Source: Thermosynechococcus sichuanensis E542
GTDB lineage: Bacteria > Cyanobacteriota > Cyanobacteriia > Thermosynechococcales > Thermosynechococcaceae
Length of the DNA: 64,000 nucleotides
Direction: 5' to 3'
NCBI RefSeq assembly: GCF_003555505.1
Contig: NZ_CP032152.1
Coordinates: 1,783,001-1,847,000 of the forward strand
A program made the translations under genes and the position numbers. The notes below the pieces were generated by a model. The model ran no database searches. It had not been told where the DNA came from and was given only the letters and a program-made list of their open reading frames with translations. Position 1 is the first letter of the stretch. Each line of letters opens with the position of its first letter. Below, piece by piece: positions 1 to 10,582 of this stretch.

Positions 1-242
1 TTGTATTTTTGTTTTATTTAACTAAAAAATTAACAGTAAAAAACTGAAAAACAAGTTTTCAGCTAACCACTAGCTTCCTGAGAAACTTCCGAAAGTTGAA
101 AAAGTTTTTGCTAATTCTCAAATAAGCTGAAATTTTATTACAAAAAAATAATTTTATTGACCGCTGCGCCTTCTGGCGATCGCTGGCCGAGAATAGCAGT
201 TAGGTCATCGTGTCGCTCCCTTACTTAGGAGGCAAGGTCAAC

Positions 243-1088
243 GTGAAACTCGCAGTGTACGGTAAAGGCGGAATTGGCAAATCCACCACCAGTTGCAATA
301 TCTCAGTGGCGCTAGCGCGGCGGGGCAAAAAAGTCCTGCAAATTGGCTGTGACCCCAAGCACGACAGCACATTTACCCTGACGGGCTTTTTGATTCCTAC
401 CATCATTGACACGCTCCAAGCCAAGGACTACCACTACGAGGATGTCTGGCCAGAGGATGTCATCTACAAAGGCTATGGCGGTGTGGATTGTGTCGAAGCG
501 GGTGGCCCCCCGGCCGGGGCAGGTTGTGGTGGCTATGTTGTCGGTGAAACGGTCAAGCTCCTCAAGGAACTCAATGCCTTTGATGAATACGATGTTATTC
601 TCTTTGACGTTCTGGGGGATGTGGTCTGTGGTGGCTTTGCTGCCCCCCTTAACTATGCCGATTATTGCCTGATTGTTACCGATAATGGCTTTGATGCCCT
701 CTTTGCGGCTAATCGCATTGCCGCCTCCGTCCGCGAAAAAGCGCGCACGCACCCCCTGCGCCTCGCGGGTCTCATTGGCAATCGCACCAGTAAGCGGGAT
801 CTCATTGACAAGTATGTGGAAGCCGTTCCCATGCCAGTCCTTGAGGTGTTGCCGCTAGTTGAGGATATTCGCGTGTCACGGGTCAAGGGCAAAACCCTCT
901 TTGAGATGGCCGAAAGTGATCCCAGTCTTAACTATGTCTGTGACTACTACCTAAACATTGCCGATCAAATTTTGGCTCGGCCTGAGGGGGTGGTGCCCAA
1001 GGACGCCCCCGATCGCGATCTCTTTGCCTTGCTCTCCGACTTCTACTTAAACCCACAGGCGGCAGAACGGCCACTCGCAGCAGTCTAA
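243..1088 (+). CDS. chlL: Light-independent protochlorophyllide reductase, iron protein ChlL
   Basis: ATP-dependent iron protein that passes electrons to the ChlN-ChlB catalytic component, reducing protochlorophyllide to chlorophyllide without light. The predicted protein is 281 aa and NifH-like. The P-loop GKGGIGKST lies at residues 7-15, and two cysteines in GAGCGG and DVVCGG contexts (near residues 95 and 129) should hold the intersubunit 4Fe-4S cluster. I chose the GTG at 243 because the family begins with (M/V)KLAVYGKGG and AGGAGG lies at 227-232, 10 bases upstream; an in-frame GTG at 210 would add 11 residues. First gene of chlL-DUF5331-chlN. The 240 bases upstream are AT-rich and probably hold the promoter, but I could not assign boxes. 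No chlB is present in the window. Confidence 0.97.
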   Translation: MKLAVYGKGGIGKSTTSCNISVALARRGKKVLQIGCDPKHDSTFTLTGFLIPTIIDTLQAKDYHYEDVWPEDVIYKGYGGVDCVEAGGPPAGAGCGGYVVGETVKLLKELNAFDEYDVILFDVLGDVVCGGFAAPLNYADYCLIVTDNGFDALFAANRIAASVREKARTHPLRLAGLIGNRTSKRDLIDKYVEAVPMPVLEVLPLVEDIRVSRVKGKTLFEMAESDPSLNYVCDYYLNIADQILARPEGVVPKDAPDRDLFALLSDFYLNPQAAERPLAAV

Positions 1089-1132
1089 AACTCCCCTAGA
1101 ATACTCCACGGAACCCCCTCGCTGGAGTGAGT

Positions 1133-1513
1133 ATGAACCCTGAGCAACTACGGCAAAGCGCACGCAGTAAGTGGCTGGCCTACTACCAAGAAAACCGTCA
1201 TTGGATTGTTCGCTTGGCGATTTGGAGTACCTATCGCGGTCAACGGCGCCCCTCCTCCAGTTTTATTTTGGGGGTGCTTACCGCCCTAGAGCCACGCCTC
1301 CTAGATGCCCTGCCCGTGATTGTCGAACTCAGCAACGATCCCGATCGCATTATTTCTGCCCTCGGTTTGAACTTCAACCCCGACGAAGAACTGGCCAATC
1401 GCGATAACCCTGCGCAACTGCCCCCAGAACCTCGCTTACTACCCCCCAAGCCCTTTGTCAGTAATCGGGCTGAGGAACATCGTGAGGAGACTGCTCAAAG
1501 TCATCAAACCTAG
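1133..1513 (+). CDS. DUF5331-type protein between chlL and chlN
   Basis: Predicted 126-aa soluble protein without signal peptide or membrane segment. It resembles the cyanobacterial DUF5331 family, which is commonly found between chlL and chlN; its function is not known to me. The N-terminal half is rich in aromatic and basic residues (WLAYYQENRHW, then an RGQRRPSS stretch) and could be helical. The C-terminal 40 residues are proline- and glutamate-rich and probably disordered. The ATG at 1133 has GGAG at 1124-1127; a GTG at 1127 would add two residues. It starts 44 bases after chlL and ends 33 bases before chlN, so it is probably cotranscribed and may have an accessory role in dark protochlorophyllide reduction. 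That role is inferred from context only. Confidence 0.75.
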   Translation: MNPEQLRQSARSKWLAYYQENRHWIVRLAIWSTYRGQRRPSSSFILGVLTALEPRLLDALPVIVELSNDPDRIISALGLNFNPDEELANRDNPAQLPPEPRLLPPKPFVSNRAEEHREETAQSHQT

Positions 1514-2929
<1,416 letters not shown>

Positions 2930-2961
2930 AAAAATACCCCCTCTGAGTGGGTTCAGGGGGG
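2930..2961 (-). terminator. Rho-independent terminator of the pil operon, possibly bidirectional
   Basis: On the minus strand an inverted repeat with arms CCCCCT (2955-2960) and AGGGGG (2937-2942) and a 12-base loop is followed by TATTTTTTT. It lies just after the pilQ stop. On the plus strand the same hairpin follows chlN but lacks a U-tract, so it is a better terminator for pilQ. Confidence 0.75.
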
Positions 2962-2971
2962 CAAGCCAAAC

Positions 2972-5137
2972 TTAGAAGCGTTGTTGGGGCGGTTGCAAAA
3001 TCCGATTTTGGATATTCGGCGGCATACTACCCGGTGTCGGCGAGTACTGGTAGCCAAAACCCGCATTCTGCGTATCATCAATGATTTTCGGTGTCACCAT
3101 TACCACCAGTTCATTCCGTTGACGCTGGTTTGCCTCCCGCCGGAACAACCGCCCCAATAGGGGAATGTCACCGAGAATTGGAATCTTGGTCACCAGTGAG
3201 CGATCCTGATCTTGGATAATGCCCGCCAGCATCAACGTTTGGCCATCCCGCAGGCGAATCCGCCCCGACTCCATCCGCCGCTGTGAGAGGAGTGTTCCTG
3301 TAGAGGGAGTCGTGACTCCTGGAAAGACAACTGAATAAGTGTCGCTGGGAGCACTCACTTCTGGAGAGAGTTGCAGGGTAATGAAGCCGTTGTCATCAAT
3401 TTGATCCACTGTGACATTAAAAATTACCCCCGCTGGTCGAATGATTGGACGAATTGTCTGAGACTGGAGTGCAGCTCCACCACCAGTTGCTTGAGAATCA
3501 ACTGTAGATTCAATGCCTGAAAAAATTTCTTGAGTCAAGTTGACTTGAGCTGCGCTCCCCTCTTGAATCACCAGCGTTGGATTGCTCAGAATTGTAGCGT
3601 TGTTATTTTGAATGGAAAGTTGAAGTTGAGCAAAAAAGTTACTGAGTAGATTGCCAACTGGCTCACCGGGAATAGGTGGCAAAGGAGGAGGAGTTAAGCC
3701 ACCAACATTGGGTGTTGTACCACGGATAACAGTTAATCCATCAGGATTAAAGATTGCGCCCCACAGACTACTGCCAAAGTTCGTGATCAAATCCGCGTTG
3801 GCGTTACGACCACGCAACAGGTTCACATCAATAAACTTGACATTCACCAGCACCTGTCGCTTACGGATGTCAAATTGCTGAATCAGTTGGGTAGCAATTT
3901 CCACTTTGCGTGGGGTACCAATCAATGTCACTGTGTTGGTGCGTGGGTCACCAACGACCTCCAGCCCCCGTAGGAGCGAGCTACGGCAAATTTGACCGAC
4001 AACACCGCCAGCCGCTGCTGGTACTTGAAGCTGCTCACAACCCGTTGCAGCCTCTGGCCGACCGGTATCTGGTAAGTTGGCACCATACATTTCCAAGAGT
4101 TGTACCGCCCCCAACTGCAAATCACCCTCACGGGTACGGGTTTCACGGTTAAGTGCCGTTTGAGCTGTTGTTGAGGCTTGTGCACCCCCACCCGTGCCCC
4201 CAGAGCCAATGGTACCCCCTGTCTGAGCAAGGGAGCTAATTTCCCGTGTGGTTGAGCCAGCGCCAAAAACGCGCATTTGATTGAGGCGGATGGTGCGGAC
4301 AATGCGGTTTTGGGCATCAGGAGGTAGAGCTTGGCCGACAAAGATGGTGCGGCCTTGACGATTGGCTTTGAGGTTGGTTACCCGCAGTACATAGTTAAAT
4401 ACGTCTTGAACGGATTCATTCTCGATATCGAGGGAGATGGTGACACCCCCCGCTTCGCCATTCCCTTCGGGAAAGACAACGTTCATATTAGCGGCACGAG
4501 CCAGTAGGGAAAGAACCTCCCGCACTGGAGCCTCCCGCAGCAGTAGGCGGGGAATGCGTTGATTGGTGCCCAGTTCAATCACATCGGGATCGGCATTAAG
4601 AGGGCTAATGAGCATATCACCAACAGAGGGTGGCACAGGGCGCGGCAGAAAAGGCGGCACCGCACTAGGCCCTGGGGGCATGGCCATGGGTTGACCACTG
4701 GGAGGAACTTGAGGACCAGCGGGGGCTTGAGCCGTAATGAAGTTAATTTGCAGGCCATCGCGTCCTTCGCGGATGACTTCACCAATGGGAGCAGCACTAA
4801 TGCCATTCACGGTAACGCGGATGGTTTTGGCGTCCAGTTGCACCACCTCGACGGAGGAGATGCCGGGCGCAGGGTTGTCTTGGCGGAAGGCACCCCCTTG
4901 GGGTAGGCGCAGTTGACTATTGGCAATGTCTGCAATGGAGGCATTGCCACGATTGACCGTGAAAACCGCTGGCCGTAAATTCCCCTGCACGTTGAAGAGG
5001 AGTTGAATACCATTGGGGGCTGTTACAAGGCGAATGCCCGTAATTTCAGTTGTGGTTGCCCAAGTGGGCGTTTGACTTGCAGCAATGAGGGCTGTTGTGG
5101 CCACCCCTAAGCCGAGACGATGTAAAAGCTGACTCAC
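2972..5137 (-). CDS. pilQ: Type IV pilus secretin PilQ with AMIN domain
   Basis: Outer-membrane secretin channel through which type IV pili leave the cell. The 721-aa protein has a signal peptide (hydrophobic to about residue 27), an AMIN domain at about 30-130 (GIRLVTAPNGIQLLF), a proline-rich linker near 140-170, and a secretin/TonB short N-terminal domain starting near 190 (PRLLLREAPVREVLSLLARAA). An N1-type domain follows, then the C-terminal secretin core, which includes a VVMVTPKII strand typical of the family. A glycine/serine/threonine-rich insert lies near residues 300-325. Last gene of pilM-N-O-Q, 94 bases after pilO. No separate pilP is seen, as is usual in cyanobacteria. Pili serve motility and natural transformation in relatives. 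Confidence 0.93.
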   Translation of the reverse strand: MSQLLHRLGLGVATTALIAASQTPTWATTTEITGIRLVTAPNGIQLLFNVQGNLRPAVFTVNRGNASIADIANSQLRLPQGGAFRQDNPAPGISSVEVVQLDAKTIRVTVNGISAAPIGEVIREGRDGLQINFITAQAPAGPQVPPSGQPMAMPPGPSAVPPFLPRPVPPSVGDMLISPLNADPDVIELGTNQRIPRLLLREAPVREVLSLLARAANMNVVFPEGNGEAGGVTISLDIENESVQDVFNYVLRVTNLKANRQGRTIFVGQALPPDAQNRIVRTIRLNQMRVFGAGSTTREISSLAQTGGTIGSGGTGGGAQASTTAQTALNRETRTREGDLQLGAVQLLEMYGANLPDTGRPEAATGCEQLQVPAAAGGVVGQICRSSLLRGLEVVGDPRTNTVTLIGTPRKVEIATQLIQQFDIRKRQVLVNVKFIDVNLLRGRNANADLITNFGSSLWGAIFNPDGLTVIRGTTPNVGGLTPPPLPPIPGEPVGNLLSNFFAQLQLSIQNNNATILSNPTLVIQEGSAAQVNLTQEIFSGIESTVDSQATGGGAALQSQTIRPIIRPAGVIFNVTVDQIDDNGFITLQLSPEVSAPSDTYSVVFPGVTTPSTGTLLSQRRMESGRIRLRDGQTLMLAGIIQDQDRSLVTKIPILGDIPLLGRLFRREANQRQRNELVVMVTPKIIDDTQNAGFGYQYSPTPGSMPPNIQNRILQPPQQRF

Positions 5138-5231
5138 GATGCTTGACTCCTCACAAATGCCACCAAACCTACGAAAAGAGAATGCAACTCAGTCCCAAAA
5201 CTATCTACGCTGCTTCTTTGATTGCCATGCG

Positions 5232-5969
5232 CTATTGCTGTTGTGGTTGCTGCGGTTGTCCTTGCTGCTCACCTCCTTGGGGCTGTCCCTCTTGGGGTGG
5301 TGGTGCCAGTGCGGCAATTTCCTCAGGGGTTAGGGGCACATAGGCCATGAGCTTAAATGTGGTAATCACTTCGCCGGGCTTATCAGCAACGAGTTCCATC
5401 GTCAGATTGTTAATAACGAGGAAGTTCTGCTGCTGATCAATTTTCTGCATGATCTGCAAAATACTGGGAAATGGCCCTTGAATCGTAACATTGGTTACCT
5501 GTTGTTTTAGTTTGGCATTTAACTCTGGGCCAAGGGAGCCGTCTTGGACAATTCCTGAAGCTGCACTATCGGGTTCAAAGGTATTCAATTGGGCACCGCT
5601 GGTCAGGATTAGGCGGTTAATGTCAAGGAGAAGGGTGTCTAGGGCTTCCTGTGTCGCAAAGAGCGATCGCACGTCACGATTTTCCTGCTTGGCGCGCTCT
5701 AACCCTGCTACCACATCATTGAGTTGCTTCAGGATCACTTCCCGTTGGGAGAGATCATTTTCCTGTTGGCTAATTTCTTCCTGTAGCTTGGCGGCTTCCT
5801 CGAGCTTGGGGGCAATGAGAAGACTCCCTAGATAGACTGCTGCTCCCAAACCGACGAGGGCAATCAGTACTCCACTAACCACAGGGGTTAGGGTAATGCC
5901 AAAGACCGTCGGATAATTGGGTGCGGGTTCCTCAATCGGGGGGCCGCCAAAATCGCCAGTTAGGGTCAT
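5232..5969 (-). CDS. pilO: Type IV pilus inner-membrane protein PilO
   Basis: Predicted 245-aa bitopic membrane protein of the PilM-N-O alignment complex linking the cytoplasmic motor to the secretin. One membrane segment lies near residues 28-50 (VVSGVLIALVGLGAAVYLG), followed by a periplasmic coiled coil (about 55-115, with KLQEEISQQENDLSQRE) and a ferredoxin-like periplasmic domain. The tail is glutamine/proline/glycine-rich (about 225-245), as in some cyanobacterial PilO proteins. Its ATG overlaps the pilN stop by 4 bases, suggesting translational coupling. Confidence 0.88.
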   Translation of the reverse strand: MTLTGDFGGPPIEEPAPNYPTVFGITLTPVVSGVLIALVGLGAAVYLGSLLIAPKLEEAAKLQEEISQQENDLSQREVILKQLNDVVAGLERAKQENRDVRSLFATQEALDTLLLDINRLILTSGAQLNTFEPDSAASGIVQDGSLGPELNAKLKQQVTNVTIQGPFPSILQIMQKIDQQQNFLVINNLTMELVADKPGEVITTFKLMAYVPLTPEEIAALAPPPQEGQPQGGEQQGQPQQPQQQ

Positions 5970-6667
5970 TGCTGTACCACTCCTTTTTCTTTGAGAAATT
6001 GAATGCGCGCCACCAGTCCTTCAACGCCATTGGCGGCAAGTTCCTCAAGGAGTTCTGATGCTGGCACGCTGGCGATCGCCGTCTTGATATTGAAGGAAAC
6101 CCTTGCGGTTGTCTCTTCTTCACCCTGTTGATTTGTCCGTTCCGCCTTCACCAACTGAGTCGCCTTGCCATCAAAGAAGGGAGAGCGATTTTGCAAGAGC
6201 AATAGAAAGTCACTGACGGCATCAAAGGACACGGCCGTGCCTTCAATTGTTAGCTCTTGGCCGGTTTGTCCGCCTTGGGTAATTCGCCGAATTTGCACCC
6301 CTGCTGGCGTTTGAATGGCCATATTGCGCATCACCGCCGCCCAAGGCTTGACCTGATTAAATACAGTGGCCAGCGCTTTGGTTTCCGCTGATATTTGCTC
6401 CTGCTCTTTTTTGATTTCATCCATGCGTTGTAGGTCTGGAGAAATAGCTGCAAGGCGATCTTGAATCGTTTTTTGCTTAGCCGCCAGTTGTTGCAGCCAG
6501 AGGTTGGCACCTATTGAACCAAGGAGGGCAAGACCAACAAAGAAAAGGGCAGCCACGCCCCCAATGATAATCGGTACATTACTCATCCCTTGGACTGGCG
6601 TTGTTGAACCCGCCATGCCCCCCACTTCAGGACGTTCTTTAAGGAGGTTAATCTCAATTGAGTACAT
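5966..6667 (-). CDS. pilN: Type IV pilus inner-membrane protein PilN
   Basis: Predicted 233-aa bitopic protein. The short cytoplasmic N-terminus (MYSIEINLLKERPE) matches the conserved PilN motif that docks in the PilM groove. A membrane segment lies at about 30-55, followed by a periplasmic coiled coil and a PilN-type domain. It starts 11 bases after pilM and overlaps pilO by 4 bases. Confidence 0.9.
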   Translation of the reverse strand: MYSIEINLLKERPEVGGMAGSTTPVQGMSNVPIIIGGVAALFFVGLALLGSIGANLWLQQLAAKQKTIQDRLAAISPDLQRMDEIKKEQEQISAETKALATVFNQVKPWAAVMRNMAIQTPAGVQIRRITQGGQTGQELTIEGTAVSFDAVSDFLLLLQNRSPFFDGKATQLVKAERTNQQGEEETTARVSFNIKTAIASVPASELLEELAANGVEGLVARIQFLKEKGVVQQ

Positions 6668-6678
6668 CGGGGATGCTC

Positions 6679-7770
6679 CTAAGCGCCACGCAGACCAAGA
6701 CCAATCACCGTGCCGAGGGCAGGGCGTTTTTCAAAGGGAATTTCTTCAGGGGTTTGCAGTCCCAGCAAACTAATCGGATCCACCAAAGTGGTGGCATAGT
6801 TGAGCCGCTGACTAAAAAATTCATCCACTTGACCAATGCTGGCACCCGGACCTGCAAGCAGCAACTGCGAGACCTCTAGACTCTCCCCTTGGTTGAGGTA
6901 AAAGTCAATGGAGCGGCGGATTTCGTCTGCGAGATCGGAGAGCACTCGCAAAATAGCGGCACCACTGGGGTTGAGTGCTCCGGTCACATCCATCGGCTCT
7001 AGGGGAACCGTCAGATTCTCAATCAGGTCAACGCCCATCGAAGGCGGCAAGTTCATGGCGCGGCTAATGGCTTCTTGCATCCGTTCTTTGCCAATGGGCA
7101 CTTTGCGGTTGAACTGGGGAATGCCATCCTTGACGATGCTGATTTCTGTGCCCTCGTCGCCTATATCAATAATCGCTGCTGCTTCCCCCACAAACTGCTG
7201 TAGCGAATCCCGCAGGGTACGCATCAGGGCAAAATTGGTCACTTCAAGGGCTGTGAGTTGTAAACCCGCTTGGGTAAAGGCGTTGATGTAGGCATCGGTG
7301 ACTTCGCGGGGCGTGCCCACAAGCAAAATTTCCACTCGCTCAATACCATCTTCATCAAGGGAGGTTCCCAGTTTTTGATAGTCAACATCGGCCTCTTCGC
7401 GGGGAAAGGGGAGGTACAGCGGGGCTTCCTGCATGAGAACCACTTCCCGTAATTCGTAGTCGGGTAATTCCGCAGGCAGGCGAATCAGGCGAATCACAGC
7501 TTCGTTCATGGGAATGGCACTGATCACCTCTTTTTGTTTGATGCGCTTATCCTCAATCCCTTGACGGATGGCATCAGCAACGGCGGTAGTGTCAATGATG
7601 CGACCTTCTTCAATGGCGCCTTCGCTGAGGGGCACTGAGGCCATAGCCGTCATTTTCAGACCCTGCTTTTGCCGCTGAAGCTGCACGATATTGACGCGCT
7701 CTGGGGTGAGTTCAATCCCCAAGCCCTGCTTTGGTTTTGCAAATAGATTTCCCAGCACAGTATCACCCAC
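6679..7770 (-). CDS. pilM: Type IV pilus assembly ATPase-like protein PilM
   Basis: Actin-like cytoplasmic component of the pilus alignment complex; it binds ATP and the PilN N-terminus. The 363-aa protein has the FtsA/actin fold signature: an N-terminal GLGIELTPERVNIVQL strand pair, a phosphate-binding AAIIDIGDEGTEISIV near residue 195, and a C-terminal adenosine motif LLAGPGASI near 310. First gene of a four-gene minus-strand operon. The 250 bases upstream (7771-8020) should carry the promoter, but no clear boxes were recognised. Confidence 0.93.
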   Translation of the reverse strand: MGDTVLGNLFAKPKQGLGIELTPERVNIVQLQRQKQGLKMTAMASVPLSEGAIEEGRIIDTTAVADAIRQGIEDKRIKQKEVISAIPMNEAVIRLIRLPAELPDYELREVVLMQEAPLYLPFPREEADVDYQKLGTSLDEDGIERVEILLVGTPREVTDAYINAFTQAGLQLTALEVTNFALMRTLRDSLQQFVGEAAAIIDIGDEGTEISIVKDGIPQFNRKVPIGKERMQEAISRAMNLPPSMGVDLIENLTVPLEPMDVTGALNPSGAAILRVLSDLADEIRRSIDFYLNQGESLEVSQLLLAGPGASIGQVDEFFSQRLNYATTLVDPISLLGLQTPEEIPFEKRPALGTVIGLGLRGA

Positions 7771-8020
7771 CAGTGAACGGTCAAGTTGGCATTAGCGAGA
7801 TGGTGTGAAGAGTGAATTTTAGAACAAGGCTGCACCCTACCCCACAGGGCTATGCACACACCTCGGCTGCTAAGGCGATCATAACCAATGGGCATCGGTT
7901 CTTTCCAATGCATTGGTATGGTTTGCAAAGTGGCTTTATGCAAAACTTGAGTGATCGCTCTTGGGGAAAGTTACCGACGATCGCTAAATGATGGTATCAG
8001 TTTTTCTTGATTGGCATTAA

Positions 8021-8602
8021 TTAGGGCTGAACAATCACCCTTGTGCCCACCTCAATTTTTTCAAAGAGGGCGCGAATATCATTGTTGCGCATCCGCACAC
8101 AGCCATGGGAAACCGCTTGGCCAATCAAAGATTCATTGGTTGTCCCGTGGAAGCCAGCGTAGTTGTTATTTCCCATGGGGGCAAAGACAATCAGGCGATC
8201 GCCCAAAGGATTGCGAGGACCAGGGGGAACAATTGTGCCTGTAAAGGGATTTTGCCACTTCGGGTTAACGACTTTGTGCAGCACTCGAAAGTTACCTTGG
8301 GGCGTTTCCCAGCCCGGCTTGCCCACGGCCACGGGATAGCTGGCTAATACTTGATCGCCTTCATAGAGAAAGACGCGGCGCTCCCGCAAGCGCAGGACAA
8401 TTTTGCGTTCCAAAGTGGGTAGAAACGGAGTTGCCTCACCCAGTGGGGGAAGTACCAAGGGCGCTAAGGCGGTTGGCAAGTACGGCGCTGACTCAGAGGC
8501 ACGGCTCACCTTGAGTTCTTCAGCACCCACGGCAGCCATGGGCAGGGTGGCGATCGCCCCCAGTGCTAATCCCAATGGCATACCTTTGACCCAACCCAAC
8601 AT
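8021..8602 (-). CDS. L,D-transpeptidase (YkuD domain), exported
   Basis: Predicted 193-aa periplasmic enzyme of the YkuD family, which makes 3-3 peptidoglycan crosslinks or attaches proteins to peptidoglycan. The N-terminus is a signal peptide (about 1-27, ending AVGA). The YkuD domain covers about 65-192. The catalytic motif SHGCVRM is present, with cysteine near residue 168, as is the upstream histidine in GFHGT. A proline-rich linker (about 40-60) follows the signal. It is 29 bases downstream of another exported protein on the same strand and may be cotranscribed. The precise crosslinking role is not determined. Confidence 0.9.
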   Translation of the reverse strand: MLGWVKGMPLGLALGAIATLPMAAVGAEELKVSRASESAPYLPTALAPLVLPPLGEATPFLPTLERKIVLRLRERRVFLYEGDQVLASYPVAVGKPGWETPQGNFRVLHKVVNPKWQNPFTGTIVPPGPRNPLGDRLIVFAPMGNNNYAGFHGTTNESLIGQAVSHGCVRMRNNDIRALFEKIEVGTRVIVQP

Positions 8603-8631
8603 GAGAACAACTCCGATCTCTCTCAGGACGC

Positions 8632-9063
8632 TTAGAACAGAATTTGCGTTGGCGGTGCTGGGGGTGGTGCTGCAGGGGGAATGGCAGCCGGACGCGGCGC
8701 TGGTGCTGAGCCACCCACTTGAGGGACTTGGATAGGTGTTACGGCCACAAACTCAGGTGCGGGGACAATCCGAGCACAAATAATTTTGGCGGTGGGCACG
8801 CTGGCATTTGGATCCAAAATCACCGCCACATCGAGACCTTCAACGATTTCTTGACGGAAGGGGCGCTGACGGTGCTTGCGATCAAACACCACCACAATCT
8901 CTTCACCCCAAGGTTGGCGCAGGGTGACATTATCCCCGTCAATGTTGGTGACAACTCCCCGCACAGCCTTCACCTGCTTGGCTTCGGCAGGGGAAAGTAA
9001 AACAGTGGTACAGGTTGCCATTGCGGCCAAGGCAACAAGAGCGGTACGACGCAGATTCAACAC
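8632..9063 (-). CDS. Small exported protein of unknown function
   Basis: I do not recognise a named family. The 143-aa product has a signal peptide (about 1-28, ending SPAEA), a compact beta-rich segment (about 30-110: VVTNIDGDNVTLRQPWGEEIVVV) suggestive of a small barrel, and a 30-residue alanine/proline tail. It ends 29 bases before the L,D-transpeptidase gene, so a shared envelope role is possible. That is inference from position only. Confidence 0.7.
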   Translation of the reverse strand: MLNLRRTALVALAAMATCTTVLLSPAEAKQVKAVRGVVTNIDGDNVTLRQPWGEEIVVVFDRKHRQRPFRQEIVEGLDVAVILDPNASVPTAKIICARIVPAPEFVAVTPIQVPQVGGSAPAPRPAAIPPAAPPPAPPTQILF

Positions 9064-9231
9064 AGTTCAACTCCTGATATCTTTTATCTTTGGACGATCT
9101 AAAGATTGAATACTGAAAACTGAATACTGAGGAGTGAATAATTACCCGCATTCTACGTAGGCCGCCCTTGAGGCGTCAAGGTTAGGGCATAAATCTTGAT
9201 GTTTTCTTATGTTTTCTTCAGCAAATTCAGC

Positions 9232-10461
9232 CTATAGAAGCTGTATGCAGGCGCGAGCGATCGCCCAATCTTCTTGGGTCTGAATCACTAGAACCCGCAC
9301 GGCAGCAGTTGGCAGCGCAATATCGCGATCGCCTTTACCCTTTTCATTTGCTGCGCTATCTAACTCAATTCCCAACCAACCTAGCCCTCGGCAGACATCG
9401 CGGCGCACACCGGCAGCATTTTCACCAATTCCTGCTGTGAATACCAACGCATCGAGGCTGCCCAGAGCCGGCAAGAGGCTTGCAATCCCCCGTTGCAGGG
9501 AATAGATAAAACAGTCATAGGCCAACTGCGCTTGGGCATTTCCTTGATCAATGGCTGCCAAAATCTGTCGCAAATCATTACTTACCCCAGAGACCCCCAA
9601 TAGACCCGATTGGCGATTCACCAGCCGATCCAGTTCTTCAACTGTCTTGCCCCGCCGCAGGAGATAAAGCAAAATGCCCGGATCAATGTCGCCACAGCGC
9701 GTCCCCATCATCACTCCCGCCGTGGGTGTAAAGCCCATCGTGGTTTCCACAGAAACGCCCCCCTTAACCGCAGTGAGGGAACAGCCATTGCCGAGGTGGC
9801 AGGTAATCAGGCGCAACGCTACTAAGGGACGCTGCAAGAGGGTGGCTGCCCGTTCACTGACGTATTGATGGCTAATGCCATGGAAGCCATAGCGTTGAAT
9901 ACCGGCGGTGGTCAGTTCATAGGGAATGGCATAGGTGCGTGCCACTGCTGGCAATTGGGCATGAAACGCGGTATCAAACACGGCCACTTGGGGCGTTTGG
10001 GGACAAATCTCTGCCATTAATTCCATTCCCAGCAGGTTGGCTGGATTATGGAGGGGGGCATATTCACTAAATTCGGTAATCGCTGCTTTCACCTGCGCAT
10101 CTACGCGCACCGCTGCTTGGTAGCGGCTGCCGCCATGGACAACCCGATGGCCAATCATCGTAATCTCTGCAAGGCTTTTCAGGATCGTTGTTGGGTTGCT
10201 GGTGAGGGTGTCTAGAAGAGTTTTGAGCCAGTCCTGGAGGGCTGCGATCCCGCCCTTTGGATGGGTTAGGTTGGCTTCGTAGCGTTGATTGGCAGTGGTC
10301 ACCTTGAGACGCGCCACCGTCGGGTTTTGTCCCCAATCGAGGAGGCCTTGCCAAAGGGGAGCGGGGGGGGTAGCAGCCGTTGCCGCCATTTCAGGCGCTA
10401 ACCGATACAAACAGGCTTTCAGGCTACTAGAGCCAGCATTTAACACCAGCACCGTGATCAT
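9232..10461 (-). CDS. ackA: Acetate kinase
   Basis: Cytoplasmic kinase interconverting acetate + ATP and acetyl phosphate + ADP; in cyanobacteria it supports fermentation and overflow metabolism. The 409-aa protein begins with the ASKHA signature VLVLNAGSSSLK. Family motifs include VVHGG near residue 109, TAFHAQLP near 165, YGFHGISH near 190, GNGCS near 224 and GDIDPG near 257. Length is normal. No pta phosphotransacetylase is adjacent. It stands alone on the minus strand, divergent from the phospholipase D-like gene. Confidence 0.96.
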   Translation of the reverse strand: MITVLVLNAGSSSLKACLYRLAPEMAATAATPPAPLWQGLLDWGQNPTVARLKVTTANQRYEANLTHPKGGIAALQDWLKTLLDTLTSNPTTILKSLAEITMIGHRVVHGGSRYQAAVRVDAQVKAAITEFSEYAPLHNPANLLGMELMAEICPQTPQVAVFDTAFHAQLPAVARTYAIPYELTTAGIQRYGFHGISHQYVSERAATLLQRPLVALRLITCHLGNGCSLTAVKGGVSVETTMGFTPTAGVMMGTRCGDIDPGILLYLLRRGKTVEELDRLVNRQSGLLGVSGVSNDLRQILAAIDQGNAQAQLAYDCFIYSLQRGIASLLPALGSLDALVFTAGIGENAAGVRRDVCRGLGWLGIELDSAANEKGKGDRDIALPTAAVRVLVIQTQEDWAIARACIQLL

Positions 10462-10582
10462 GGCAGGCCCGCAAAAGCATCGCCTCTATCCTACCCAAGC
10501 CCCTGGGGAACCGATGCAGTGCAGAACACCTTGACGCGAAAAAGATAGCCCTAGAATTGGGACAGACATTGAGGAAGTCAGG